From NCBI GenBank assembly GCA_023145575.1, contig JAGLDN010000101.1, positions 1-15,825 on the forward strand: a stretch of DNA of 15,825 bases. Reading direction: 5' to 3'. This document shows positions 6,721-13,868 of the stretch, piece after piece. The first letter of the stretch is position 1. The number at the start of each line of letters is the position of its first letter. This DNA comes from Psychromonas sp. (lineage in GTDB: Bacteria > Pseudomonadota > Gammaproteobacteria > Enterobacterales > Psychromonadaceae). The translations under genes and the position numbers were made by a program. Under the pieces are notes generated by a model. That model made no database searches. It was not told the origin of the DNA and worked only from the letters and a program-made list of their open reading frames with translations.

Positions 6721-7022
6721 GAGTCAACTTTTTGTGATCCTGAAACATTACTTGGGCGACAATTGGCTATGTTATCGCCCCGATGGTAGCAACAGGAAGC
6801 GAAGTATGTATTAATGTATTTGATTATTTGATTATTTGACGCGATGACAGCAAGATGTAGAGTAAGCTGAAAAACCCCTGAAATATATCTTAAGGGAACA
6901 TCTAGAAATCACTATTCTCCCATTATGAAACAATACTCGGTTTAATTTATTGATTTTTTTTATTTCTAAAATTTAATTTTTTGGCTTGAATTGAGGAATA
7001 ACTTGAAAATCTGTAGTGACCA
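6721..7022. other. Intergenic sequence with no recognised gene
   Basis: The RAYT frame may continue briefly (ESTFCDPETLLGRQLAMLSP) but has no recognised match. Positions 6817-6840 hold three copies of an 8-bp unit (TATTTGAT, TATTTGAT, TATTTGAC). The T-rich stretch at 6940-6985 lies downstream of the minus-strand 7023-7769 gene but forms no clear terminator hairpin. Confidence 0.4.
6817..6840. repeat. 8-bp tandem repeat, three copies
   Basis: TATTTGAT TATTTGAT TATTTGAC in non-coding sequence. Confidence 0.8.
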
Positions 7023-7769
7023 TCAGCACTTGCCATAAAAATAATTTACGTATGGAAACTTAAAATTATAAGACGAAATAAAAAAGGCCCAATTATCGGC
7101 ATTAGCCAGTGCGGCTGCTGTGTCATAAAGCGCTAGCGTCGTGCAACCTTCTACTCCATATATTTGATCATCTTTTTCACCATCAGTGGTATTTATCATT
7201 TTATGACTTAGTTCATGAATGATACAATGTCCATTTGCGCCAATAGGATTCGGAGTGCCATCCTCTTCAAAGTAGCAATGAGTTATAAAGATAGACATAC
7301 CTGAGCCGTAATGTGCTAACTTATCAATATAAGCCTCTCTAGTGGTGAACACCCTATGTACAAAAGCTACAATAGAAAGGCTAGACGTATCTTGTCTTTC
7401 TGAGGTTCCCCATGAATATTTATTAAATTCCAGAGTAGGAAAGTCTTCGTCTACTTCTTCAAAGTAATTAGTCAAAGCATATGTTGTCTGGTACCGCGCA
7501 TCAACAAATGTTAAAAAAAGTGAAGGATCACGTAATAATCCTTGCATTATTACTAAACACTTTACCACAGTGTCGATAGTCTCTCTGCTATCGTCCCCGA
7601 ACCATAGCATCAGTTTTACGCGATGTTTAGCAAACTTAGATTGAGAATCGCGGTATGCTAATGATAAACTTTCACATGCTATGTCCACAGCCCAGTGAAG
7701 CAAAGCTTGTTCACTAGGAAGAAATGCTTCTTTTGAAGAGCCAAATTTTCTAAAAAAAATATTGGGCAT
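7023..7769 (-). CDS. M35-like (Asp-zincin) metallopeptidase
   Basis: 248 residues with no signal peptide or membrane helix. An N-terminal helical region (PSEQALLHWA near 18-27, WFG at 56-58, DPSLFLTFVDARY at 81-93) is shared with the other two family proteins. The C-terminal catalytic part has IIHELSH (HExxH at 185-189), NTTD (193-196), DQIYG (201-205) and NADNWAFF. HExxH, an Asp in a TxDxxYG context and NADN fit M35-like lysine-specific metallo-endopeptidases. As in the 4006 protein, extra residues separate TTD from DxxYG, so D201 is the likely third zinc ligand. The start is secure: ATG 7769-7767 has AGGA 7 nt upstream. The gene is alone between a decayed region and a RAYT fragment, with a 10-bp inverted repeat in its presumed promoter. 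The target is unknown; an effector or toxin role is possible but not shown. Confidence 0.82.
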   Translation of the reverse strand: MPNIFFRKFGSSKEAFLPSEQALLHWAVDIACESLSLAYRDSQSKFAKHRVKLMLWFGDDSRETIDTVVKCLVIMQGLLRDPSLFLTFVDARYQTTYALTNYFEEVDEDFPTLEFNKYSWGTSERQDTSSLSIVAFVHRVFTTREAYIDKLAHYGSGMSIFITHCYFEEDGTPNPIGANGHCIIHELSHKMINTTDGEKDDQIYGVEGCTTLALYDTAAALANADNWAFFISSYNFKFPYVNYFYGKC

Positions 7770-7779
7770 TTTAAAATCC

Positions 7780-7844
7780 TCATTTGAAAATAAAGGTACG
7801 AATAAAGAGGACGCTACACTTTTTTATGCTAAAATTTCAAATGA
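7780..7844. promoter_or_regulatory. 10-bp inverted repeat in the upstream region of the 7023-7769 gene
   Basis: TCATTTGAAA (7780-7789) and TTTCAAATGA (7835-7844) are perfect reverse complements, 45 bp apart, just upstream of the minus-strand start. The proximal arm overlaps the ribosome site. It could be a paired regulator site or a large leader hairpin. No clear -35/-10 pair is visible. Confidence 0.4.
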
Positions 7845-7854
7845 AAAAAAAAAG

Positions 7855-7966
7855 CGTATTTTCTAATCTCCGACACCACATAACCCAACGAGGTGATCGC
7901 CAAGAAGAGGCATTCTTTTGCAATACGAATAAAGATTACTTTTTAGAGGCTTTATAAGAATAAACT
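7855..7966 (+). pseudogene. N-terminal fragment of a RAYT/Y1 transposase
   Basis: The frame HHITQRGDRQEEAFFCNTNK then DYFLEAL and stop matches the conserved start of Y1 (IS200/REP-associated) transposases, typically YHITQRGNRRQxVFFxxxDYxxYLxLL. The HUH metal-binding motif and the catalytic Tyr, which come later in these enzymes, are missing. Probably the same original gene as 8437-8745, now separated by about 470 bp that includes a MITE fragment. Confidence 0.68.
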
Positions 7967-8231
7967 CTCAGACACAAAATACAAATATTGCCTTATTACT
8001 TAATTACAAACCACATTCAATTTCATTTTAAAACCAAGCGCCGAAGATGGGTTACAAAAACTAGAACGCCTTTACATAGAAGGTTTATACCCGTTAACAA
8101 TCAATAAAGTGTTGAGGCGAGCAGATCCTATGAAGAAACGTCAAGATCTAACCTGTTGAATAGAAGATATCTGACAACGGAAATGTTTGCCCTATGGGGC
8201 GCTAGGTAGATCACTATATAAAGTTTAAATG
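7967..8231. other. Unrecognised stretch between RAYT fragments
   Basis: A short open frame reads GLQKLERLYIEGLYPLTINK then VLRRADPMKKRQDLTC and stop (ending about 8158). It has no start or ribosome site and I do not recognise it. Nothing else is seen. Confidence 0.35.
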
Positions 8232-8312
8232 CGCTTTTTTCATTTAATCTATCGGCAAATGTTGCGAGTAGCTAATCTTTGAGAGATCATAAGACTGTGC
8301 CTTGCCTTTGCT
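8232..8312 (+). mobile_element. Internal fragment of a MITE-like element
   Basis: TTTCATTTAATCTATCGGCA followed by AATGTTGCGAGTAGCTAATC, TTTGAGAG and TGTGCCTTG aligns with the part of the long MITE copy (2263-2653, reversed) that the 8877-9193 copy lacks. Both ends are missing. It lies between the two halves of the RAYT gene, so a MITE insertion may have contributed to breaking that gene. Confidence 0.6.
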
Positions 8313-8436
8313 TCCTAATTGATGCCTTCATAATATATGTTTTATTGTAACTGTCAATAATTCAAAATTCTAATATTATCTTATGGCAAAGCAGATTTAC
8401 CTCATGTGCTTTAGATAAATAATACACTTACTAATT

Positions 8437-8745
8437 CATTTTCTTATGTTGATAATAATCCTGTTACTGCCAAAATGGTTGAAATGGCAGAAGATTATAA
8501 ATATTCAAGTACTAGATTGCATTTAGGGCGAGAAGAAAACAATTTACTAAGCCAATATAATATTGGTGGTTAAGCAAGGTGAATATGCTAATTATCAAGA
8601 AAGCATGTGTTATAAATGCAATGATATATAAAAATGCAAGACAAGGGAGAGATTGCCTTGTGGGAGTGTTGAGTTTGTTGATAGACTTGGAAATATCATG
8701 GGCAGGAATTTGAGCTTTCAAAGGATTAGCAGGCTAAAAAGGGTA
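8437..8745 (+). pseudogene. C-terminal part of a RAYT/Y1 transposase, copy 2
   Basis: The frame reads NNTLTNSFSYVDNNPVTAKM then VEMAEDYKYSSTRLHLGREE. YVxxNPVxAxxVxxAEDYxxSSxxxHLG is the conserved C-terminal block of Y1 transposases of the REP-associated group. After a stop and a frameshift at 8571-8575 it continues as QGEYANYQESM, TRERLPCGSVEFVDRLGNIM and GRNLSFKRISRLKR. The second part is the copy of 6550-6718. A CCTTTTTTT run follows at 8759-8768. Dead. Confidence 0.72.
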
Positions 8746-8876
8746 GCGCCCACTTTGCCCTCCTTTTTTTCTTAAAAATTATTTGTTTTTTAAATTGTGA
8801 AAAAAATCGATTATGTGTAAAGTTACAATAGAACGTAACAATGGAACGAGGTTAATTTTATAGCCTTGTTAGATGA

Positions 8877-9193
8877 TATATACCCATGTGACGTAAAAGT
8901 GCAAATTCAGCAAGGGAAATAGTACCAAGGTGCTTGGCATAAAATTGCCCTCCCGATGATTAACTGCGTTAATCAGCAAAGGTCGAATTAAAATAAAGAC
9001 TTTAATTCCTAAGTAGTCATTCTATATAGAGATTTTACAACAACCCGCCTTGGTGCTAGTTGCCTTGCCCTGCGGGGTACAAGCTCGAAACCCAAGACTG
9101 CGTTACAATAATCGAAAAGTGCCTAATATTGTGCCTTGTTCCGATCATAGAGCTTGAGCCTGACAAAGCACTTTTACGTCACATGGATATATA
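8877..9193 (+). mobile_element. MITE-like element, complete copy, abutting oppA
   Basis: 317 bp including TATATA at both ends. The terminal inverted repeats (8877-8902 and 9168-9193) match at 25 of 26 positions; the shared inner part is CCATGTGACGTAAAAGTGC. No open frame spans it. The interior is packed with perfect hairpins: CCAAG-GTG-CTTGG (8925-8937), TGATTAAC-TGC-GTTAATCA (8957-8975) and GAATTAAA-8 nt-TTTAATTC (8985-9008). A TA-type target suggests mobilisation by an IS630/mariner-like transposase, but this is a guess and none is present in the window. The right end is 21 bp from the oppA start codon. In its right part, TTACAA and TAATAT 15 nt apart (about 9104-9130) form a weak promoter-like pair reading towards oppA. 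Confidence 0.88.
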
Positions 9194-9202
9194 ACTAAAC
9201 CT

Positions 9203-9211
9203 AAGGAAGGG
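9203..9211 (+). promoter_or_regulatory. oppA ribosome binding site
   Basis: AAGGAAGGG ends 3 nt before ATG 9215 (7 nt counted from the AAGGA core). It is the only original leader left between the MITE and oppA. Confidence 0.7.
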
Positions 9212-9214
9212 TTT

Positions 9215-10867
9215 ATGAAAGAAACACTGATATTACTTGCACTGATCAGCTCTTTTTATTTAGGTGGCTGCGGCGATAATGTAAAAACAACAAAAACCAC
9301 AAAATCATCAACTGATACAAGGATGGATGCAGTACAAGAACTACATGCCTTCTTACCTGCTGAGCCTAAAACGATTGATCCATCTAAAGTTACTGGGGCA
9401 TATGGTAATGCCGTTATTGCTAAAATAACAGAAAGTCTAGTCACTGTGCACGTTGGTCCCAAAAGTCATGAAACCATTGTGCCGGCGGGCGCGAAGTCAT
9501 GGACAATTTCACAAGATAAAAAAGTATATACCTTTAAAATTCGAGATATGCAGTGGTCAGATAAAAAAGCGGTCACCGCAAGTGATTATGCTTATGGTAT
9601 CAAACGCACACTTAATCCAAAAACTGGCTCATTGTATGCTTTTTTACTATACCCAATAAAAAATGCACAAGCGTTTAATTCAAGAAAAGCTAAAAGAGAT
9701 GCTGTTGGCGTTAAGGTACTCGATGATAAAACATTACAAATAACACTTGCTGCCCCAACGCCTTATTTCTTACAAATGCTGACTAATGGTGCTTATTCTC
9801 CTCAACGCAAAGATATCGTTAAAAAGTTCGCAACACGCTACGGCTCAAGAGGCGATTCATTATTAAGTTGTGGGCCATTTAAAATTCAAAAATGGATCCA
9901 CGGTAATAAAATCATTTATATTAAAAATTCGGGCTATTGGGATGCTAAAAATGTTCATCTAACTAAAATGACATTTACAATCGTTAACGATGAAAATGCA
10001 CGAATGAATTTGATTTACAACGGAAATGTTGATCTTGGTTCGGTATCTAAGCCGGAATGGATAAAAAAGTTTCAAAAAATGAATGTTTTTGTTACTAGAA
10101 CAAAGTATATGCTAGGTGTCAATTACATTAATTTTAATCTCAAAAGCAAGTATTTTAAAAATGTTAAAATTCGCAAGGCATTCTCGCTTGCACAAAATCG
10201 CGAGGAAGAAAACCATGTCATGTACAATGATCACTTTGAACCCGCCTACGGTTTCGTTGCGCGTGGCATTAGTGCTAATGGTAAGCTTTATGAAAATGAG
10301 CCACTTAAAGGTATTAAAGACGATCCTAAAAAGTTATTAAAAGCAGGCTTAAAAGAGCTTGGCTTATCAACCAAATTAAGCAAGGTGATGATTATTTATT
10401 TGGCATCAGGAACATCGTCTTGGTATCGTCACAGTGCCGAGTTATTACAGCAATCGCTGCAAAAAAAACTGGGTATCACAATTAAAGCTGAATTTGTAGA
10501 ATGGCCCGTGTATTTAGATCGCACACAAAAAGGAAAATACGACTTTTCTACATCCGCATGGAGTGCCGATTATAATGATCCAAATACTTTCTTAAATCTT
10601 TTCACCTCTAAAAACCATGTAGTCAATACAGGCTATTCGAGCGCAAAATATGATGCACTTATTGCAAAAGCTAATAACTCGTTAGATCAAGCAAAGCGCG
10701 TTGAGATCCTCAAAAAAGCAGAAAACTTATTACTGGTGAATGATGCAGTTATTTCTCCAAGCCTTTACCGTAAATCATTTACGCTGATCCGTGATTATGT
10801 AAAAGGTTTCAACCCATCAGTCATACAAGCATATGATTATAAAGGTGTTTATTTATCAGGCAAGTAG
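9215..10867 (+). CDS. oppA: Oligopeptide ABC transporter, substrate-binding lipoprotein OppA
   Basis: 550-residue family 5 solute-binding protein that captures peptides outside the inner membrane and passes them to OppBC. A short signal sequence ends in the lipobox LGGC, with Cys19 as the lipidation site, followed by a Thr/Lys-rich linker to about residue 36. The mature part begins with the family block AEPKTIDPSKVTGAYGNA (49-66). GYWDAKNVHLTKMTF and DENARMNLIYNG lie in the middle. WSADYNDPNTFLNLF near residue 450 is the classic OppA-type ADYNDP segment. Length is normal for the family (about 540). It heads the operon; 84 bp separate it from oppB, more than the other gaps, which would allow higher OppA output. 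A MITE ends directly upstream. Peptide specificity cannot be read from the sequence. Confidence 0.95.
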   Translation: MKETLILLALISSFYLGGCGDNVKTTKTTKSSTDTRMDAVQELHAFLPAEPKTIDPSKVTGAYGNAVIAKITESLVTVHVGPKSHETIVPAGAKSWTISQDKKVYTFKIRDMQWSDKKAVTASDYAYGIKRTLNPKTGSLYAFLLYPIKNAQAFNSRKAKRDAVGVKVLDDKTLQITLAAPTPYFLQMLTNGAYSPQRKDIVKKFATRYGSRGDSLLSCGPFKIQKWIHGNKIIYIKNSGYWDAKNVHLTKMTFTIVNDENARMNLIYNGNVDLGSVSKPEWIKKFQKMNVFVTRTKYMLGVNYINFNLKSKYFKNVKIRKAFSLAQNREEENHVMYNDHFEPAYGFVARGISANGKLYENEPLKGIKDDPKKLLKAGLKELGLSTKLSKVMIIYLASGTSSWYRHSAELLQQSLQKKLGITIKAEFVEWPVYLDRTQKGKYDFSTSAWSADYNDPNTFLNLFTSKNHVVNTGYSSAKYDALIAKANNSLDQAKRVEILKKAENLLLVNDAVISPSLYRKSFTLIRDYVKGFNPSVIQAYDYKGVYLSGK

Positions 10868-10951
10868 TGATATTTAATTGTACTTGCACACAATATATTT
10901 AAATTGATTTTTTTAAGCCACTTAACAGTGCGGTTTTAATTAGGAAATAAT
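10868..10951 (+). other. oppA-oppB intergenic gap
   Basis: 84 bp without a gene. AAGCCACTTAACAGTGCGG followed by TTTT can form only a weak, mismatched hairpin before a short T-run. It might lower read-through and so favour OppA, but I would not call it a terminator. TAGGAAA (10941-10947) is the oppB ribosome site. Confidence 0.35.
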
Positions 10952-11896
10952 ATGAGTAAATATATGTTGAAACGATTATTTTCAATGTTCCTGACGCTCT
11001 TTGTTGTTATCACCATTGTATTTTTTTTAATACGCATGGTACCTGGCGATCCGCTTGCTTCTATGGCAAGAAATTTACCTGAGCAAGTAAAAGCTAACTT
11101 CTATGCCGAGTACGGACTCGACAAGCCATTAATCACACAATACTTTATTTATATGAAACATTTATTACATGGTGACTTTGGTGAGTCGTTGGTTTATTTA
11201 GGTCAACCAATTAAAGAAATTATTTTAAGAGCTATTCCACCTTCAATGGTGATTAATATACACGCACTTCTTTGGGGGGTAACAACAGGGATTGGTTTAG
11301 GAATACTTGCGGCTTATAAACGTGGTAAATGGCCAGATCATCTGGTGATGTTTATTGCTATTTTAGGCGTCTCTATACCGAGTTTTGTATTAGCCACCGC
11401 ATTGCAATACTTATTTTCGGTACAATTGAATTGGTTGCCAACCATTGGTTGGACATCTGAGCCAGGCATGAAACAATTTAAATATAGCATCATGCCAACC
11501 ATTGCACTCTCCTTTGGTATTATTGCTGTTTATTCTCGTTATATGCGCGCAAGTGTGCTTGATGTGTTAAATCAAGATTATATTTTAACCGCTAAAGCAA
11601 AAGGCGTATCTGGTTTTAGTTTGGCATACAAGCACGTTTTAAGAAATTCATTTATACCTGCTATTACCATCCTAGGACCTCAAATTGCAGGCATTATTGT
11701 CGGCTCATTTGTGATTGAGTCTATCTTTGGTATTCCAGGATTTGGGCAAGTTTATGTTTCAGCAATTACCAATCGAGATTTCACACAAATTCTAGGGCAA
11801 ACCGTTATCATCAATGCCCTGTATATTTTTTCTTTATTTGTTGTTGATATTGTCTATGGCTTAGTTGATCCGCGTATCCGCGTTTTCAATAAATAG
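10952..11896 (+). CDS. oppB: Oligopeptide ABC transporter permease OppB
   Basis: 314-residue inner-membrane permease that pairs with OppC to form the peptide channel. The N-terminus (KRLFSMFLTLFVVITIVFFL then IRMVPGDP) is the standard first helix and RxxPGDP motif of OppB/DppB. YGLDKPLITQYFIYMKHLLH then GDFGESL follows in the periplasmic loop. The cytoplasmic coupling loop is ILTAKAKGVSGFSLAYKHVL then RNSFIP (about residues 209-235), the EAA motif that contacts the ATPases, and GSFVIESIFGIPGFG follows. About six hydrophobic segments are visible. Length is typical (about 306). ATG follows TAGGAAA. The gene is complete. Confidence 0.95.
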   Translation: MSKYMLKRLFSMFLTLFVVITIVFFLIRMVPGDPLASMARNLPEQVKANFYAEYGLDKPLITQYFIYMKHLLHGDFGESLVYLGQPIKEIILRAIPPSMVINIHALLWGVTTGIGLGILAAYKRGKWPDHLVMFIAILGVSIPSFVLATALQYLFSVQLNWLPTIGWTSEPGMKQFKYSIMPTIALSFGIIAVYSRYMRASVLDVLNQDYILTAKAKGVSGFSLAYKHVLRNSFIPAITILGPQIAGIIVGSFVIESIFGIPGFGQVYVSAITNRDFTQILGQTVIINALYIFSLFVVDIVYGLVDPRIRVFNK

Positions 11897-11905
11897 GGTA
11901 ATAAA

Positions 11906-12820
11906 ATGCAAATTTCAAAAGCCGATTTTATTATCGAGGGCCTAATAACCCAGACGATTGATCACAAAATGCGCCCCAGTCTTACCTATGGTCAAGATGC
12001 TTGGCGGCGTTTAAAACTTAACAAAATAGCGATGTTATCACTGTTTATATTAATAATATTAACACTCATGTGCATCCTTGGTCCCTCACTTTCTGGTTAT
12101 GATTTTAAAACCACGAACACGCTTCAATTAAATTTCCCACCCAGTCTTCAACATTGGTTTGGTACCGATCCGTTAGGGCGTGACCTTTTTTCTCGCGTTT
12201 GGCAAGGTGGGCGTATTTCGTTATTAATTGGCTTTATTGGTACTTTTATTTGCATCACGGTCGGCACCATGTATGGCGGTATCTCAGGGTATATTGGTGG
12301 TCGAGCCGATCATTATATGATGCGTGTCATTGAAGTATTAGTGAGTATCCCAAGCCTTGTTATGGTAATTTTATTATCTTTGTATCTAGGCAGTGGCATG
12401 TTGTCACTCATTATTGCTTTAACAGCCTTTGGTTGGACGAGTACTGCACGCATGATCCGCGGACAAGTTTTGCAAATTAAACAACAAGAATTTGTATTAG
12501 CCGCCGTTTCATTAGGCGCGAGCACAGCACGTATTATACTTAAGCACCTGATCCCAAATACACTTGGCATCATTATTGTCGATATTACTTTTACTATTCC
12601 AGGGTTAATTTTTGCCGAAGCTTTTTTAAGCTTTATGGGTCTGGGAGTGCAGATCCCCAACACCAGCTGGGGTGCATTAGCCGCATCCGCGCGTGATAAT
12701 ATTATGTTCTACCCATATCAGTTGTTCTTTCCATCATTAATGATTGCACTAACCATGCTGTCATTTAGTTTGCTAGGCGATGGTTTGCGTGACGCATTAG
12801 ATCCAAAATTAAGATCATAG
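11906..12820 (+). CDS. oppC: Oligopeptide ABC transporter permease OppC
   Basis: 304-residue second permease subunit. An N-terminal cytoplasmic stretch (about 35 residues, with DAWRRLKLNKIAM before the first helix) is typical of OppC/DppC. It is followed by HWFGTDPLGRDLFSRVWQGG then RISLLIG, a hallmark of the family. The coupling loop FVLAAVSLGASTARIILKHL then IPN carries the EAA-type motif, and EAFLSFMGLGVQIPNTSWG is the conserved C-terminal block. It starts 9 bp after oppB; its ribosome site (AGGG) overlaps the oppB stop, so translation is probably coupled. Length and motifs are normal. Confidence 0.95.
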   Translation: MQISKADFIIEGLITQTIDHKMRPSLTYGQDAWRRLKLNKIAMLSLFILIILTLMCILGPSLSGYDFKTTNTLQLNFPPSLQHWFGTDPLGRDLFSRVWQGGRISLLIGFIGTFICITVGTMYGGISGYIGGRADHYMMRVIEVLVSIPSLVMVILLSLYLGSGMLSLIIALTAFGWTSTARMIRGQVLQIKQQEFVLAAVSLGASTARIILKHLIPNTLGIIIVDITFTIPGLIFAEAFLSFMGLGVQIPNTSWGALAASARDNIMFYPYQLFFPSLMIALTMLSFSLLGDGLRDALDPKLRS

Positions 12821-12833
12821 GTTTAAACAGAAT

Positions 12834-13868
12834 ATGAAAAAGATATTAGATATAAAAAACCTAACGATTGATTTCAATACCTACGCGGGGCGAATTCAAG
12901 CAGTAAGAAATATCAGCTTTTCGCTTTATGAGGGCGAAATACTTGCCATTGTCGGTGAGTCTGGTTGCGGAAAAACAGTTACTTCAAAATCAATTATGCG
13001 ATTATTACCCGAGGCTACAGCGCAAGTAAATAACCACTCAGAAATTATTTTTGACGGACAAAATGTTTTAAAATTGAAAGGTAAAGAATTAAAGAAAATT
13101 CGTGGAGATGAAATTGCAATGATTTTTCAAGATCCAATGAGTGCTTTAAATCCTACCATGAAAGTTGGTCATCAAGTGGCTGAAAGCCTACTCATACATA
13201 CCAAAATAACTAAAAAACAAGCCTTCAAAGAAGCTGTTCAAATGCTCAAACTCGTTGGATTGCCGATGGCAGAAAAACGCGCCCATGAATACCCCAATCA
13301 ATATTCAGGCGGTATGCGTCAACGTGCAATGATAGCCATTGCACTTGCTTGCAAACCCAAAATATTAATTGCGGATGAGCCAACAACCGCGTTGGATGTG
13401 ACGATCCAAGCACAAATTATGAAATTAATAAAAACCTTACAAGCAGATTTGAATACTGCCATTATTTTAGTAACACATGATCTTGGTATTGTCGCTGGTA
13501 TGGCAGATCGCATTCAGGTCATGTATGCAGGGCAAATAATTGAACGAGGAGTACGCGAAGAATTGTTTTATGATCCACAACATCCTTACACTTGGGCATT
13601 ATTGCGCAGTGTGCCAAAGGTTTCTCAAAAATCAAAATCCCAATTATATTCAATAACAGGCACACCACCTGATCTACTCTACCCCCCTAAAGGATGCGCT
13701 TTTGCTGAGCGTTGTGAATATTGCATGCCTATTTGTCGAAAAGATCCGCCTGTTGAAACAATTATTTCAAAGACGCAATCCGTTAACTGTTGGCTGCAGC
13801 ATAAAGACGCACCAAAACTCAACAAACCATCAGGCTTAAAAGGAGTGATCCATGGACAATCACTATGA
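12834..13868 (+). CDS. oppD: Oligopeptide ABC transporter ATPase OppD
   Basis: 344-residue ATPase on the cytoplasmic face, paired with OppF. Walker A GESGCGKT is at 41-48, the Q-loop in MIFQDPMSALNP near 99, a non-canonical signature YSGGMRQR at 157-164, Walker B ILIADEP at 177-183, and the switch His in VTHD at 215. SGGMRQR is usual for OppD/DppD. The C-terminal extension GTPPDLLYPPKGCAFAERC contains Cys at 288, 294, 297 and 301, the region that carries an iron-sulfur cluster in some relatives. The start follows oppC by 13 bp with only a weak AGG upstream, so coupling to oppC is likely. Its end overlaps oppF by 17 bp. Confidence 0.95.
   Translation: MKKILDIKNLTIDFNTYAGRIQAVRNISFSLYEGEILAIVGESGCGKTVTSKSIMRLLPEATAQVNNHSEIIFDGQNVLKLKGKELKKIRGDEIAMIFQDPMSALNPTMKVGHQVAESLLIHTKITKKQAFKEAVQMLKLVGLPMAEKRAHEYPNQYSGGMRQRAMIAIALACKPKILIADEPTTALDVTIQAQIMKLIKTLQADLNTAIILVTHDLGIVAGMADRIQVMYAGQIIERGVREELFYDPQHPYTWALLRSVPKVSQKSKSQLYSITGTPPDLLYPPKGCAFAERCEYCMPICRKDPPVETIISKTQSVNCWLQHKDAPKLNKPSGLKGVIHGQSL
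13840..13845 (+). promoter_or_regulatory. oppF ribosome binding site inside oppD
   Basis: AAGGAG, 6 nt before ATG 13852, lies within the last codons of oppD. It fixes the oppF start and gives a 17-bp gene overlap. Confidence 0.75.

Noticed and set aside
8512..8721. 69-codon hydrophobic minus-strand frame
   Set aside because: Antisense to the RAYT C-terminal remnant, whose sense reading has clear homology. No ribosome site was evident.
9256..9462. 68-codon minus-strand frame across the oppA start region
   Set aside because: Antisense to well-supported OppA sequence with no independent signal.
10928..10936. CAGTGCGGT, one base from the Pasteurellaceae DNA uptake sequence AAGTGCGGT
   Set aside because: I noticed only this single inexact occurrence; such genomes carry roughly one per kilobase or two.
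12313..12663. 116-codon minus-strand frame
   Set aside because: Lies entirely inside oppC in antisense; a shadow of a real gene.
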